Shown here: piece by piece, positions 38,024 through 46,311 of the stretch
How the letters are laid out: every line of letters starts with the position of its first letter
How positions within the stretch are numbered: the stretch's first letter is position 1
Assembly (NCBI GenBank): GCA_963721115.1
Contig: CAVRIA010000008.1
Span: 521,796 to 585,795, forward strand
Length of the DNA: 64,000 bases
Source: CAVRIA01 sp963721115
GTDB taxonomy: Bacteria; Desulfobacterota; Binatia; HRBIN30; CADEER01
Reading direction: 5' to 3'
Made by a program: the position numbers and the translations under genes
The notes under the pieces: generated by a model
Database searches by the model: none
Told to the model about the DNA's origin: nothing
Seen by the model: only the letters and a program-made list of their open reading frames with translations

Positions 38024-38355
38024 CGTTGTCCTCCTGTTCCTCCCGCATTGCCTTGTCTTCCTTGGCGACCCAGAGCCACGCATTGAAACAGCCGATCGCG
38101 AGGCCGGCACCAGCAGCGCCAGCGTCCAGGAATGGCTTCCCGGATAGTGCTTGTCCAACCAGATACCGAGCGCCGCGCCGAGCAGCGTCGGAATCGCCAC
38201 CGACCAGCCGATGAGCCCCATCATACCCAGGCCGAACCAGACGCCCGGCGCGGCGTTGCGCCGCGCCTTGAGCTTGCGCGCCGCCTTCGCGCCGACCTCT
38301 CGGCTGAAGCGTCGGCTTCGGTCTTCGGGGGCTTGTTTTCCGGTTCGTCATTCAT
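38016..38355 (-). CDS. atpQ: N-ATPase accessory protein AtpQ (AtpI-like)
   Basis: About 113 residues, with a charged N-terminus (MNDEPENKPPKTEADAS) and two membrane helices (MMGLIGWSVAIPTLLGAALG, then LALLV joined to AGLAIGCFNAWLWV), ending in acidic KEDKAMREEQEDNDE. This is the AtpI-like subunit that precedes AtpR in N-ATPase operons and may help c-ring assembly or metal uptake. Frames change near 38290 and 38110, where a G seems to be missing in GTGCCGG. It overlaps the epsilon gene by eight bases and atpR by eight bases. Confidence 0.75.
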
Positions 38356-38736
38356 GTTGAAAGTTGCGAAGCGACGCAGAAATCCGGTTTCCAATTTCGC
38401 CATCACCGAGCGCACGTTTTGCTCGTGCTCGTCCAGGGTCAGAAATTCCTGCTCCACCGCCTCGCGCAATTGGCCGAGGTCCGTTCCGCCCATCGCCCGG
38501 CGCACGGAAACCAGCACGTCCGGGCCGGTCTTGACCAGCACTCCTTCATCCACGGCCACGTAAACCTCGCCGTCCGCTTCGGTTTCGTAGATCAGAATCC
38601 CCGGCGCGAGCGCCGCCACACAATCGAGTCGGTGCGGCAACAGCCCAAACGAGCCCGCGCGCGTCTCCGCGACGATGCGCGACACGCCGGTTTTCTCGGC
38701 GAAGATCTGGAACGGCAGGAGAACCTTAAGATTCAT
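38348..38736 (-). CDS. atpC: N-type ATPase epsilon subunit
   Basis: About 129 residues of the epsilon subunit. MNLKVLLPFQIFAEKTGVSR opens the beta-sandwich, GSFGLLPHRLDCVAALAPG follows, and the C-terminal helix is REAVEQEFLTLDEHEQNVRS. As read it has no stop before atpQ. Restoring one T in a TTT run near 38360 gives an end of FATFQHE and a stop at 38348, overlapping the atpQ ATG. The start overlaps the beta stop by eleven bases. It belongs to the catalytic head and regulates hydrolysis. Confidence 0.82.
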
Positions 38737-40214
38737 GAGTGTCGGCGGCTGCATGTTCGATCTCCGGTTGAGGTTCCGGCGCAGGCTCAGGATGCGGTCG
38801 GCTCGGCTGCGCCTTGGCCGGGCTTTCGCTTTTCGCTTCGCTTCGTCGATCGCCCCGATCATGTAGAGCGCGCTCTCCGGGTAGTCTTTGAATTCGTCGC
38901 GCAGGATTCGCTCACAGCCGTCCAGCGCGTCGTCGAGGCTGACGAGCTTTCCTTCGAGGCCGGTGAACTGCTCGGTCGTGAAAAAGGGCTGGGTGAGAAA
39001 ACGCTCCAACCGGCGGGCGCGGGCGACCACGTTGCGGTCCTCCGGCGAAAGCTGCTCCAGGCCGAGCATGGCAATGATGTCCTTGAGTTCCGCGTATTGC
39101 GCGAGCGTCCGCCGGATTTCCTGCGCCAAGCCGTAATGCCGTTCGCCGACGATGCCCGGCGTGGCCATCTTGGAACTGGATTGCAGCGGGTCGATGGCCG
39201 GGAAAAGCCCTTCGCTCGCCCGCTTGCGCGAGAGCACGATGGAGGCGGAGAGATGCGAGAACGTATGCACCGCCGCCGGATCGGTGAAATCGTCCGCCGG
39301 CACATACACCGCCTGGATCGAGGTGATGGCGCCGGTATCGGTGTTGGCGATGCGCTCCTCCAGCCGCGACAACTCGGTGCCCATGGTTGGCTGATAGCCC
39401 AGGCGCGACGGCATTTGCCCCATCAAGCCGGACACTTCCGTGCCGGCCTGAATGAAGCGGAAGATATTGTCGATCAGCAGCAACACATCGCGGTGCTCGT
39501 CGTCCCGGAAATATTCGGCCATCGTCAGCGCCGCGTGGCCGACGCGGAACCGGCTGCCCGGCGGCTCGTTCATCTGGCCGAAGATCATCACCATGTTCGG
39601 CAACACGCCGGCTTCCTTCATCTCGCGGTAAAGCTCCTCGCCTTCGCGGCAACGTTCGCCGATGCCGCAAAAAATGCTCACGCCCTCGTGGTGCCCGATC
39701 ATGTTGTGGATCATTTCGGTGAGCAACACCGTCTTGCCCACGCCCGCCCCGCCGAAAAGTCCCGCCTTGCCGCCGCGCTCCAGCGGCATGAGCACATCGA
39801 TGACCTTGATGCCCGTCTCGAAGATCTCGGATTTGGTGGAACGCCGTGCCAACGGCGGCGGGGCCCGATGCACGGAACGCCATTGGACATCTGACGGCGC
39901 CGCTTGGCGGTCGATGGCGTTGCCGAACACGTCGAACATGCGCGAGAGAATTCCCTTGCCGACCGGCGCCTTCAACGGCCCGCCGGTGTCTTCCACCGCC
40001 ATGCCGCGAGCGAGACCTTGCGTGGGGGTCAACGCAATCCCGCGCACGCGATGCGCATCGAGTTGCGCCAGAACCTCGATGACGATCTGTTTCCCTCCCG
40101 CGCGCGCAGCAACGAGTAGATCGGCGGCAAATGGGCATCGAACCGTATATCCACGACGCTGCCACGCACCGAGACGACCGCGCCAAGATGCGACAGACCG
40201 GCTTCGCCCTCCAT
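38726..40214 (-). CDS. atpD: N-type ATPase beta subunit (catalytic)
   Basis: About 496 residues of the catalytic F1 subunit, first gene of the operon. Walker A is GGAGVGKTVLLTEMI, and IFCGIGERCREGEELYREMK and YVPADDFTDPAAVHTFSHL are beta-specific. Frame breaks near 40100 and near 38800 both fall in AAA runs that would be AAAA in a continuous reading frame. After the second repair the protein gains a Pro/Glu-rich tail (PEPAPEPQPEIEHAAADTHE) and stops at 38726 inside the epsilon start. Translation may begin at ATG 40214 (GGAAG upstream) or GTG 40247. The gene lies 66 bases downstream of the TIGR00341 gene. Confidence 0.9.
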
Positions 40215-40280
40215 GTTTGCTTCCGCTGGTCGGTTTAGTTCAGGCACGCGCGTTCTCTTTGCCGGCGGCTTCCGCCATAT

Positions 40281-41282
40281 TCAGCCCTTTCGCAACAGCA
40301 GGATCATGCCGCCCAATGCCGCCAACAACACCACCCACAGCCCGATGGCGATGCGCGTGGCTTTCACGGCCCGATCTTTCTCCCACCAGGTCGCCGGGCG
40401 AATGCCCTGCACCAGAAACGTCGTCACACCGGCCAGGTTCACGCAGATCAGGTTCATCAGAAACAGCGACAACGCGCCCATCGCCAGCGCCGAATGCCCG
40501 CCGCCCAGCAGCAGCCCGAACGTCACCAGCGGCGGCAACAGCGCCACCGCCACCATGACGCCGATCAAGGTCGCCGACACGCCCGTGGTGAACGCCAGCG
40601 CGCCCGCGCAGCCCGACGCCAATGCCACCGCGATGTCGCCCAGCCCCACCGCGTTGCGCGACGCCACTTCGGGCGCTGCGGGGTTCACGTGCACCAGCAC
40701 GCCGATGATCACCGACAACACCATCGTCGTCGCAATCCCGGCCAGCGCCGTCAGGAGCGCGCGCCGAAGCAGCGACAAGTCCCCCAACGTCGTGGCGAGC
40801 GACAACGCCACGTTCGGCCCGAGCAAGGGCGCAATCACCATCGCCCCGATGATGATGGCCACGCTGTTGTAATACAGACCGACGGCCGCCACGATGGTCG
40901 ACAACACCACCATCGCCAGATAGACGCGCGAACACCGCGCCGCATCTTTGATGTCCTCGTACAGCTCCTCCCGGCCGATCCGCTCCGGTGATTTTTCCTC
41001 CGCTGCCGGTTGTCCGGGCGCGGCCCGCTCCGGCTCGTCGCGCGGCAATGTCGCTTCGACGGGCAGAATCACCAGCCGATTGCCCTCCTCGGCGGTGTAC
41101 CGTTTCTCCAGGACGTCCAGCACCGCCTCGCTCTGCTCCGCGTCCAACAGAATCCGCACCAGCACTTCCCCGTCCGATAGTCGGACCTGCCGGTGTTCGA
41201 GGACCTTGTGCTCCTTGAGAAGCTCGCGGACTTCCTCGCCGTCCTTCTCCGGCAACACCATCTCGATCAGTCGCAGCGCCAT
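40281..41282 (-). CDS. TIGR00341/DUF389 membrane protein
   Basis: A 333-residue inner-membrane protein. A soluble N-terminal domain of about 130 residues (MALRLIEMVLPEKDGEEVRE) is followed by a DUF389 membrane part. That part has six or so helices including VGLYYNSVAIIIGAMVIAPL, SLATTLGDLSLLRRAL and TTGVSATLIGVMVAVALLPP. The family has no established biochemical function. The start MALRLIE at 41282 is preferred over the GTG at 41303, as relatives begin at this motif and GGAAAGG precedes it. It directly precedes the N-ATPase operon with a 66-base gap and is probably co-transcribed. Confidence 0.85.
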   Translation of the reverse strand: MALRLIEMVLPEKDGEEVRELLKEHKVLEHRQVRLSDGEVLVRILLDAEQSEAVLDVLEKRYTAEEGNRLVILPVEATLPRDEPERAAPGQPAAEEKSPERIGREELYEDIKDAARCSRVYLAMVVLSTIVAAVGLYYNSVAIIIGAMVIAPLLGPNVALSLATTLGDLSLLRRALLTALAGIATTMVLSVIIGVLVHVNPAAPEVASRNAVGLGDIAVALASGCAGALAFTTGVSATLIGVMVAVALLPPLVTFGLLLGGGHSALAMGALSLFLMNLICVNLAGVTTFLVQGIRPATWWEKDRAVKATRIAIGLWVVLLAALGGMILLLRKG

Positions 41283-41335
41283 CGCGAGTATCATCCTTTC
41301 CACTTCCAGTTACGATTCTCCGGCTGACCGCACGA

Positions 41336-41458
41336 TCATTTCTTGGACTGCTTGCTGATCACGACGACCAGCAGGACCACCAGCAGGACGCCGATCACCG
41401 GCCAGATCCACATTCCTCCGCCCATCCATCCGTCTGTATGGTTCATCATCTGGTTCAT
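41336..41458 (-). CDS. 40-residue single-helix membrane peptide
   Basis: A tiny protein with a polar Met/Gly-rich start (MNQMMNHTDGWMGGGM) and one membrane helix (WPVIGVLLVVLLVVVISK) ending in basic KQSKK. AAAGGAG stands seven bases before the ATG. Similar small proteins are often found beside cation transport genes in proteobacteria, but no named family can be claimed. It lies between the TIGR00341 gene and the glucanase. Confidence 0.65.
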   Translation of the reverse strand: MNQMMNHTDGWMGGGMWIWPVIGVLLVVLLVVVISKQSKK

Positions 41459-41518
41459 AACAGACTCCTTTCGTTGCGCTGCGACCCTGGGTAATCCAGA
41501 GCGTGAGCGGAGGACGTG

Positions 41519-42835
41519 TCATGCGAGCCAGCCCCCGGTGAAACCCGCTCGTCGCAAACCGTTGACGAGGTATGGGCAGTCTCGCATCAGTCGCCACAAC
41601 AAGCCGCTGCGATGGTTTTCGACCATCAAGACAACGGGGCCTTGGTTGATCCCGTAATGCCACGGTGAGACCCACCAACCATAGGGATTGCCGGGCTTTC
41701 CCGGGTGGGAGGGATTGAAAGACGCTTTGAAGCCGTACGGGTTCAGGTCGGTCAACTTCGCCTGGTGTACGCAGTAGTCGAGCATGGGCAGCACGATTTC
41801 AGGCGCAAACGGCAACGACGCCGCGACTGCCCAGGGCGCAACGGTGCCATCATCGGGCCCGTACGGCACTCCGCGCGCCAGATAGGCGAAGAACTCCCGC
41901 TCTATACCGTCGACCTCGAGGGTGTCGGGCCCGGGGCCATCGCTGGCCGTGATCCCCCAGCAACACCGGCCGTAGCCCTTGAACTCGAGCGGATTGTCGA
42001 TCGCGTACCGTTGCTGCACATAGGTGGCGCGGCGGCTGTTCTCGAAGTAATCCATCCCTTTGTCGCGCATGAACACGTCCTGGATGCCGCGAAAATCGAT
42101 CCAAACATGCGCGAGTTGGTGCGTGAAGAGCGATCCGGCGTAAAGGTAGTCGTATCCGTACGAGTGCTGCCATCGATAGGTCGAACCCCATGCGGCGTAG
42201 CTGCGGTCAGGCAACGGATATGTGGGAGAGCCGAGCGCAAGCATGTAGAGCAGGAGCGCTTCATCGTAGCCCTCCCAACGATACTGGAGGAAGCCGCTTT
42301 CGGGCTTCCAGCCGTGCGACAACGTTTCCCCCCGATTTTGGGCCCAATGCCAATTGGCGCGGCGATAGAGCGCGTCGGCGAGGGTGCGGATCTCATGCTC
42401 GTCGGCCGTATCCGCGTCGAAATACCTTCCCGCCGTCAACGCACCGGCCAGCAGAAAGGCGCTGTCCACCGTCGACAGCTCGCATTGCCAGGCGCGCCGT
42501 CCGGTCCGCATGTCGAGAAAATGATAATAGAGACCCTGATAGCCGGTGGCATCGGGCTCAGGGCCGTGCGGGCTGTTCCAGAAGAAACGCAGCGTCGCAA
42601 GCGTGCGCTCCACCGCGGCCGCACGCGACATGAAGCCGCGCTCGATCCCCACCGGGTACGCTGTCAAGGCGAAGCCCGTGGCAGCAATGCTGGCAGGCCA
42701 ATCTGGCGCTGTCTTGTCGATGACCAATCCGTTGGCGGGATTTGCCTCGTGCAGAAAGTAGCTGAACGAGCGGCGCTGAAGAATTTCCAGCTCGGCGTCG
42801 GCGGTCAGTTCCTTTCTGCCTGAATGAGAGGCCAC
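41519..42835 (-). CDS. PF10091 (GH144-like) beta-1,2-glucanase candidate
   Basis: A 438-residue (alpha/alpha)6-barrel glycosidase of the family once called putative glucoamylase. Its characterised GH144 members are endo-beta-1,2-glucanases. Typical stretches are LQRRSFSYFLHEANPANGLV, STVDSAFLLAGALTAGRYFD and WGITASDGPGPDTLE, plus the late NPSHPGKPGNPYGWWVSPW. The start is a GTG at 42835 with no obvious signal peptide, so the protein looks cytoplasmic unless translation starts elsewhere. The same window encodes a cyclic beta-1,2-glucan synthase containing a related domain, which makes beta-1,2-glucan a reasonable substrate. That link is inference. Confidence 0.8.
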   Translation of the reverse strand: MASHSGRKELTADAELEILQRRSFSYFLHEANPANGLVIDKTAPDWPASIAATGFALTAYPVGIERGFMSRAAAVERTLATLRFFWNSPHGPEPDATGYQGLYYHFLDMRTGRRAWQCELSTVDSAFLLAGALTAGRYFDADTADEHEIRTLADALYRRANWHWAQNRGETLSHGWKPESGFLQYRWEGYDEALLLYMLALGSPTYPLPDRSYAAWGSTYRWQHSYGYDYLYAGSLFTHQLAHVWIDFRGIQDVFMRDKGMDYFENSRRATYVQQRYAIDNPLEFKGYGRCCWGITASDGPGPDTLEVDGIEREFFAYLARGVPYGPDDGTVAPWAVAASLPFAPEIVLPMLDYCVHQAKLTDLNPYGFKASFNPSHPGKPGNPYGWWVSPWHYGINQGPVVLMVENHRSGLLWRLMRDCPYLVNGLRRAGFTGGWLA

Positions 42836-42878
42836 AGCTCAGGCTCTACTTCACCGGCGGAGCGGAAAGGTGGGTTGG

Positions 42879-42989
42879 TTATTCATACTCTACGACCTCA
42901 ATGATCGCTCGAGCACGGGGTTCCGGTGCGAGTGGCGAAACTTCTCTGGCTGCGGCGCGTTGCTCTCGTTGTGATCGATTATTGTTCAT
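42879..42989 (-). CDS. 36-residue hypothetical peptide
   Basis: A short frame (MNNNRSQREQRAAAREVSPL and 16 more residues) with AAGGAAT before its ATG, in the 180-bp gap between the DUF2254 gene and the glucanase gene. It is charged, has no membrane helix and matches nothing recognised. It may be spurious. Confidence 0.3.
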   Translation of the reverse strand: MNNNRSQREQRAAAREVSPLAPEPRARAIIEVVEYE

Positions 42990-43015
42990 TGTAATTCCTT
43001 CGTTGGTTCTTGGGT

Positions 43016-44359
43016 TCACAGAACCTGCTCCGAACCGAGCGATTCGCGCACAATCGCCAAGCGGCTCTCAAACCGTTCCCGATCGTGCGGCGACTCAATG
43101 GTGCGTTCGGCCAATTCGGTGATCCATTGCGCTTCTTCACGGAGCGCGCGTCGCCGGCTCGGGTTGGTCGTGAGACTGCCGATGGTTTGCAGCGCGCCGA
43201 GCATCCGCAGCATCACGCCGAGATTGCCCGTGGCGCTGCCTCGGATTTGATCGAATGATTCGGCCACCAGGCCGGCAAAGGTCGGCCCGATGGTGATCAC
43301 TCTCAGTTCCCCTTCCTCATAGCGATGCGACGAAGGGATGTTTCGAGAGGCCAGCCGCGCCAGAATCGCCGTCAGATAATCCACGCACATCACAGCCGTC
43401 GTGGTGTCATTGATGCCGGGCGAGAGGGCGCGCAACGCCATGTCCACGATCTGGCGGATGCCAAAGGCGGCATCCTGTTCCACCCCGCGATGGCGGTGGA
43501 TGCTGTAGGCCGCCTGCAACGCGGCGATGAGTTCCGGTTCCGGCGGAACCGCCAGTGCCAGCGAGGCGAGCGTGGTGTTTTGAACCACGAACTCACCGAT
43601 GCCGCGTTCCATCCGCACGATGGTCTGATGCTCCCGCGCCAGGCGCAGGAGCGTCGCGTTATCCACGCTTTGGATGTAGCCGTTCACCCGGGCCGGGATG
43701 GCCTGCCAGTTCCGTTCCGGCAGCGGGAGTGGTGACTGATCCTCATCGTCGTCCACCGGCGTTTGACCAAATTTCTGCGGGAAAAGCCGGTCAATGGCCG
43801 CCAGGGTTTCTTCGGCCACCGAGGCAATGATGCTCGACGCCTGGATCGAAGCGGCGATGTGATGAATGAAGAAAATGAGCGCGCCGGTGCCGCTGATCGC
43901 CAGCACGACGCCAAAAGTCACGGCCAGGCTCGGAATAAATCCCGCCGCGTCCCCGCCGCGAATGGTGCGCAGCACGATCAGACAATAGGTGAAAATGCCG
44001 GCGAAGATGCCGAGCACAACCTGCGTGACGCGGTCGCGCATGAAGTTCCGCAGGATGCGCGAGGTGTATTGGCTGGAAGCCAGCGCCAGCGTCACCAACA
44101 CCATCGAAAACGTGACGCCCACCACGGTCATCATCGAGCCGGCGATCGTGGACAACACCCCGCGTGCGCCCGCCGCGCTGGCGCCGAACAGACGCGGCCA
44201 GCGGGACATCCACTGTTGGCTTCCGGCGGTGTCCACTTGAATCAAGACGAACGCGACCGCAAGGCTGCCCGCCACAATCAGCGCGGGCAAAAACCAAAAG
44301 CTGCCCCGCAGGTTGCTCCAGAGCTGTTTGAGCTTGTTCATGAATTTACGCTCGTTCAT
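43016..44359 (-). CDS. DUF2254 membrane protein
   Basis: A 447-residue protein with an N-terminal membrane half of about four helices (FWFLPALIVAGSLAVAFVLI, GSMMTVVGVTFSMVLVTLAL, VVLGIFAGIFTYCLIVL and GVVLAISGTGALIFFIHHI) and a soluble C-terminal half from about residue 195. Family marks are SSQYTSRILRNFMRDRVTQ and DMALRALSPGINDTTTAV. The molecular role is unknown; relatives may be ion channels or transport regulators. It stands between the YihY-type protein and the glucanase, inside the ion/energy island. The start at ATG 44359 (MNERKF) is acceptable; MNKLKQ six codons later is an alternative. Confidence 0.85.
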   Translation of the reverse strand: MNERKFMNKLKQLWSNLRGSFWFLPALIVAGSLAVAFVLIQVDTAGSQQWMSRWPRLFGASAAGARGVLSTIAGSMMTVVGVTFSMVLVTLALASSQYTSRILRNFMRDRVTQVVLGIFAGIFTYCLIVLRTIRGGDAAGFIPSLAVTFGVVLAISGTGALIFFIHHIAASIQASSIIASVAEETLAAIDRLFPQKFGQTPVDDDEDQSPLPLPERNWQAIPARVNGYIQSVDNATLLRLAREHQTIVRMERGIGEFVVQNTTLASLALAVPPEPELIAALQAAYSIHRHRGVEQDAAFGIRQIVDMALRALSPGINDTTTAVMCVDYLTAILARLASRNIPSSHRYEEGELRVITIGPTFAGLVAESFDQIRGSATGNLGVMLRMLGALQTIGSLTTNPSRRRALREEAQWITELAERTIESPHDRERFESRLAIVRESLGSEQVL

Positions 44360-44392
44360 CTTTGCTTGGCCAGTTACTTAAATGTGCGACGT

Positions 44393-45274
44393 TCACTCAC
44401 CCGCCGGTTGGTTGCAACGGACATCATCGGATTTCGCCCGGACCTCCGCCAGCGCCGCGCAAAAACAGACGCCGAACACGCAGACGCAACTTGAGAGATA
44501 AATCCAGAACAGAAACGCCACGATGCCGCCCAAGGCACCGTAGAGGGCGTTGAAGCTCGTGAAGTAAACCGCGTAAAGCAGAAACAGCCATTCGCCAATC
44601 CAGATCAAGAGCGTCGCGGCCAGCGCGCCGAGCCAGACTTCGGAAAACCGGGTGGCCCGGCTGGGGGCCAGCCGATAAATCATGATCAGCCCGTAGAACA
44701 AAACCAGCCATGGAATGAGCTGGAAAATCAAGGCGAACATCCAACCTGGAAATCCGAGCCGGGTGTCGAGCCATTCCCGGAACATCCGCGCCATCCCGGG
44801 CAGCAAAATGCCGATCAACACGGCGCTCACCGTGATGCCGAGCAGGGCAAGGCTTTTCAACGGCAACCGCCACCAATTGTAAGTCGGCGAATGCCAGAGG
44901 CGGTTCGTGGCCCGAATCAGCACGCTTAGGAATTGCAGCGCGCTCCAAAGCAGCAACGGAATCGCCGCCAGGCTGATCTGGCCGCGCGCCCCCAGCACGC
45001 CGCCAACGGTCGTCACGGCGGAGTGCTCCTGTTCGCTGGTCAGCGGCATGTAATGTTTGACCCACTGCACGACCGCCTGCGTCGCCACGTCGCGCTCGAC
45101 GAACAGCGATCCGGCGGCCACCAGCAGGATGACCAGAGGCAGGAATGACAGCAGCAGGTAATAGGCAAAGGCGGCGGCGCGCTCGTTGGCGTCCGCTTCC
45201 GCCCACCGCGTGCAAGCGCGCCGGGCAACCTGCCACGCGGTTGACTGCTCAACTTTGCGCAATAACTTTCGCAT
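44393..45274 (-). CDS. YihY/BrkB-family membrane protein
   Basis: A 293-residue inner-membrane protein with six hydrophobic helices. The hallmark start AAAFAYYLLLSFLPLVILLV, then ARGQISLAAIPLLLWSALQF, LPLKSLALLGITVSAVLIG and YGALGGIVAFLFWIYLSS are the YihY/BrkB pattern. No transport substrate is established for the family, and older names as ribonuclease BN are wrong. The last 30 residues are polar. It follows PPK2 by 116 bases and precedes DUF2254 by 33 bases, so the two membrane genes probably share a transcript. Confidence 0.9.
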   Translation of the reverse strand: MRKLLRKVEQSTAWQVARRACTRWAEADANERAAAFAYYLLLSFLPLVILLVAAGSLFVERDVATQAVVQWVKHYMPLTSEQEHSAVTTVGGVLGARGQISLAAIPLLLWSALQFLSVLIRATNRLWHSPTYNWWRLPLKSLALLGITVSAVLIGILLPGMARMFREWLDTRLGFPGWMFALIFQLIPWLVLFYGLIMIYRLAPSRATRFSEVWLGALAATLLIWIGEWLFLLYAVYFTSFNALYGALGGIVAFLFWIYLSSCVCVFGVCFCAALAEVRAKSDDVRCNQPAGE

Positions 45275-45390
45275 TGGTTGGATCGCGGTGGGTGAGGTGC
45301 CCTCGGTGCCGGACCCTCGACTCGCGGGCTAAACCTGACCAACACCTCCTCGACCGCTCCGTCATAGCTGGCGCGTATGCGCTGGAGGCT

Positions 45391-46256
45391 TCAAAGTTCT
45401 TTGCGGATGGCCTGCAATTCCTTGCGCCGCGCCTTATCGACTGTCGGATAACTCATCCCGAGTTCCTTCATGGTATCGAGGATGATCTCGGAAACGATCA
45501 GCCGGGCGTTCTTCTTGTCGTCGGCGGGAACGACATACCAGGGCGCATGAGCGGTGCTGGTCGCGTTCAGACACGCCTCATACGCTTTCATGTAATCATC
45601 CCAGCGCTTCCTCTCGCGCATGTCCGCGAGGCTGAACTTCCAGTTCTTGTCCGGTTCATCGATGCGCGCCAGAAACCGCTTTCGTTGTTCGTCCTTCGAA
45701 AGGTGAAGAAAGAATTTGATGATCCGGGTGCCGTTGCGGTGGAGATGTTCTTCCATGTCCACGATGGAACGATACCGCTCCTCCCAAATGGCCTGCTTCG
45801 TCGATCAACCCGGCCGGCAGCCCTTGGCTGCGCAGAATTTCCGGATGCACGCGAACGATCAGCACTTCCTCGTAATAGGACCGATTGAAGATGCCGATCC
45901 GTCCGCGTTCCGGCAGACGGCAGGTCGTGCGCCAAAGAAAATCGTGTTCCAGTTCTTCGGTGCTCGGCTGCTTGAAACTGAACACCTGACAGCCTTGCGG
46001 ATTGACCCCGGACATGACGTGCCGGATGGCCCCGTCCTTGCCGGCGGCGTCCATCGCTTGAAAAATAAGCAGGATCGCATAGCGATTGGACGCGTAGTGA
46101 AGACGTTGCAGCGCGCTCAACGCCTCAACGTGTTCTCCCAGGAGCTTTTTGTAGCGCTTCGTCGACTTGCAAAAGGGCTTCACGTTCGTCGGCCACTCCG
46201 CGAGCTTGACCTTTTGTCCGGCCCGGACCCGGAAATCCTTTTGAACTGATTTTCAT
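45391..46256 (-). CDS. ppk2: Polyphosphate kinase 2 family enzyme (frameshifted)
   Basis: About 288 residues of the PPK2 family, enzymes that move phosphate between polyphosphate and nucleotides. Walker A-type FQAMDAAGKDGAIRHVMSG and the lid region SFKQPSTEELEHDFLWR, then GRIGIFNRSYYEEVLIVRV, are the defining motifs. Family TIGR03709 members open with a KDFRVR-like segment; here this appears after ATG 46256 once an extra A in a run near 46245 is removed. A second indel near 45797 splits the C-terminal third (MEEHLHRNGTRIIKFFLHLS). ADP or AMP as acceptor cannot be told. It begins 56 bases after the H+-ATPase stop, consistent with an operon. Confidence 0.85.
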
Positions 46257-46311
46257 CTTCGATCCCTTGCGGCGGCTGCTGCCAGTCCGTATTGGCTCGC
46301 GCGATCTGCCG

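Noticed and set aside
38221..40047. Fusion of ATPase beta and epsilon subunits into one protein
   Set aside because: Adding one A to an AAA run near 38800 restores a normal beta stop overlapping the epsilon start. The fusion is an artefact of the read.
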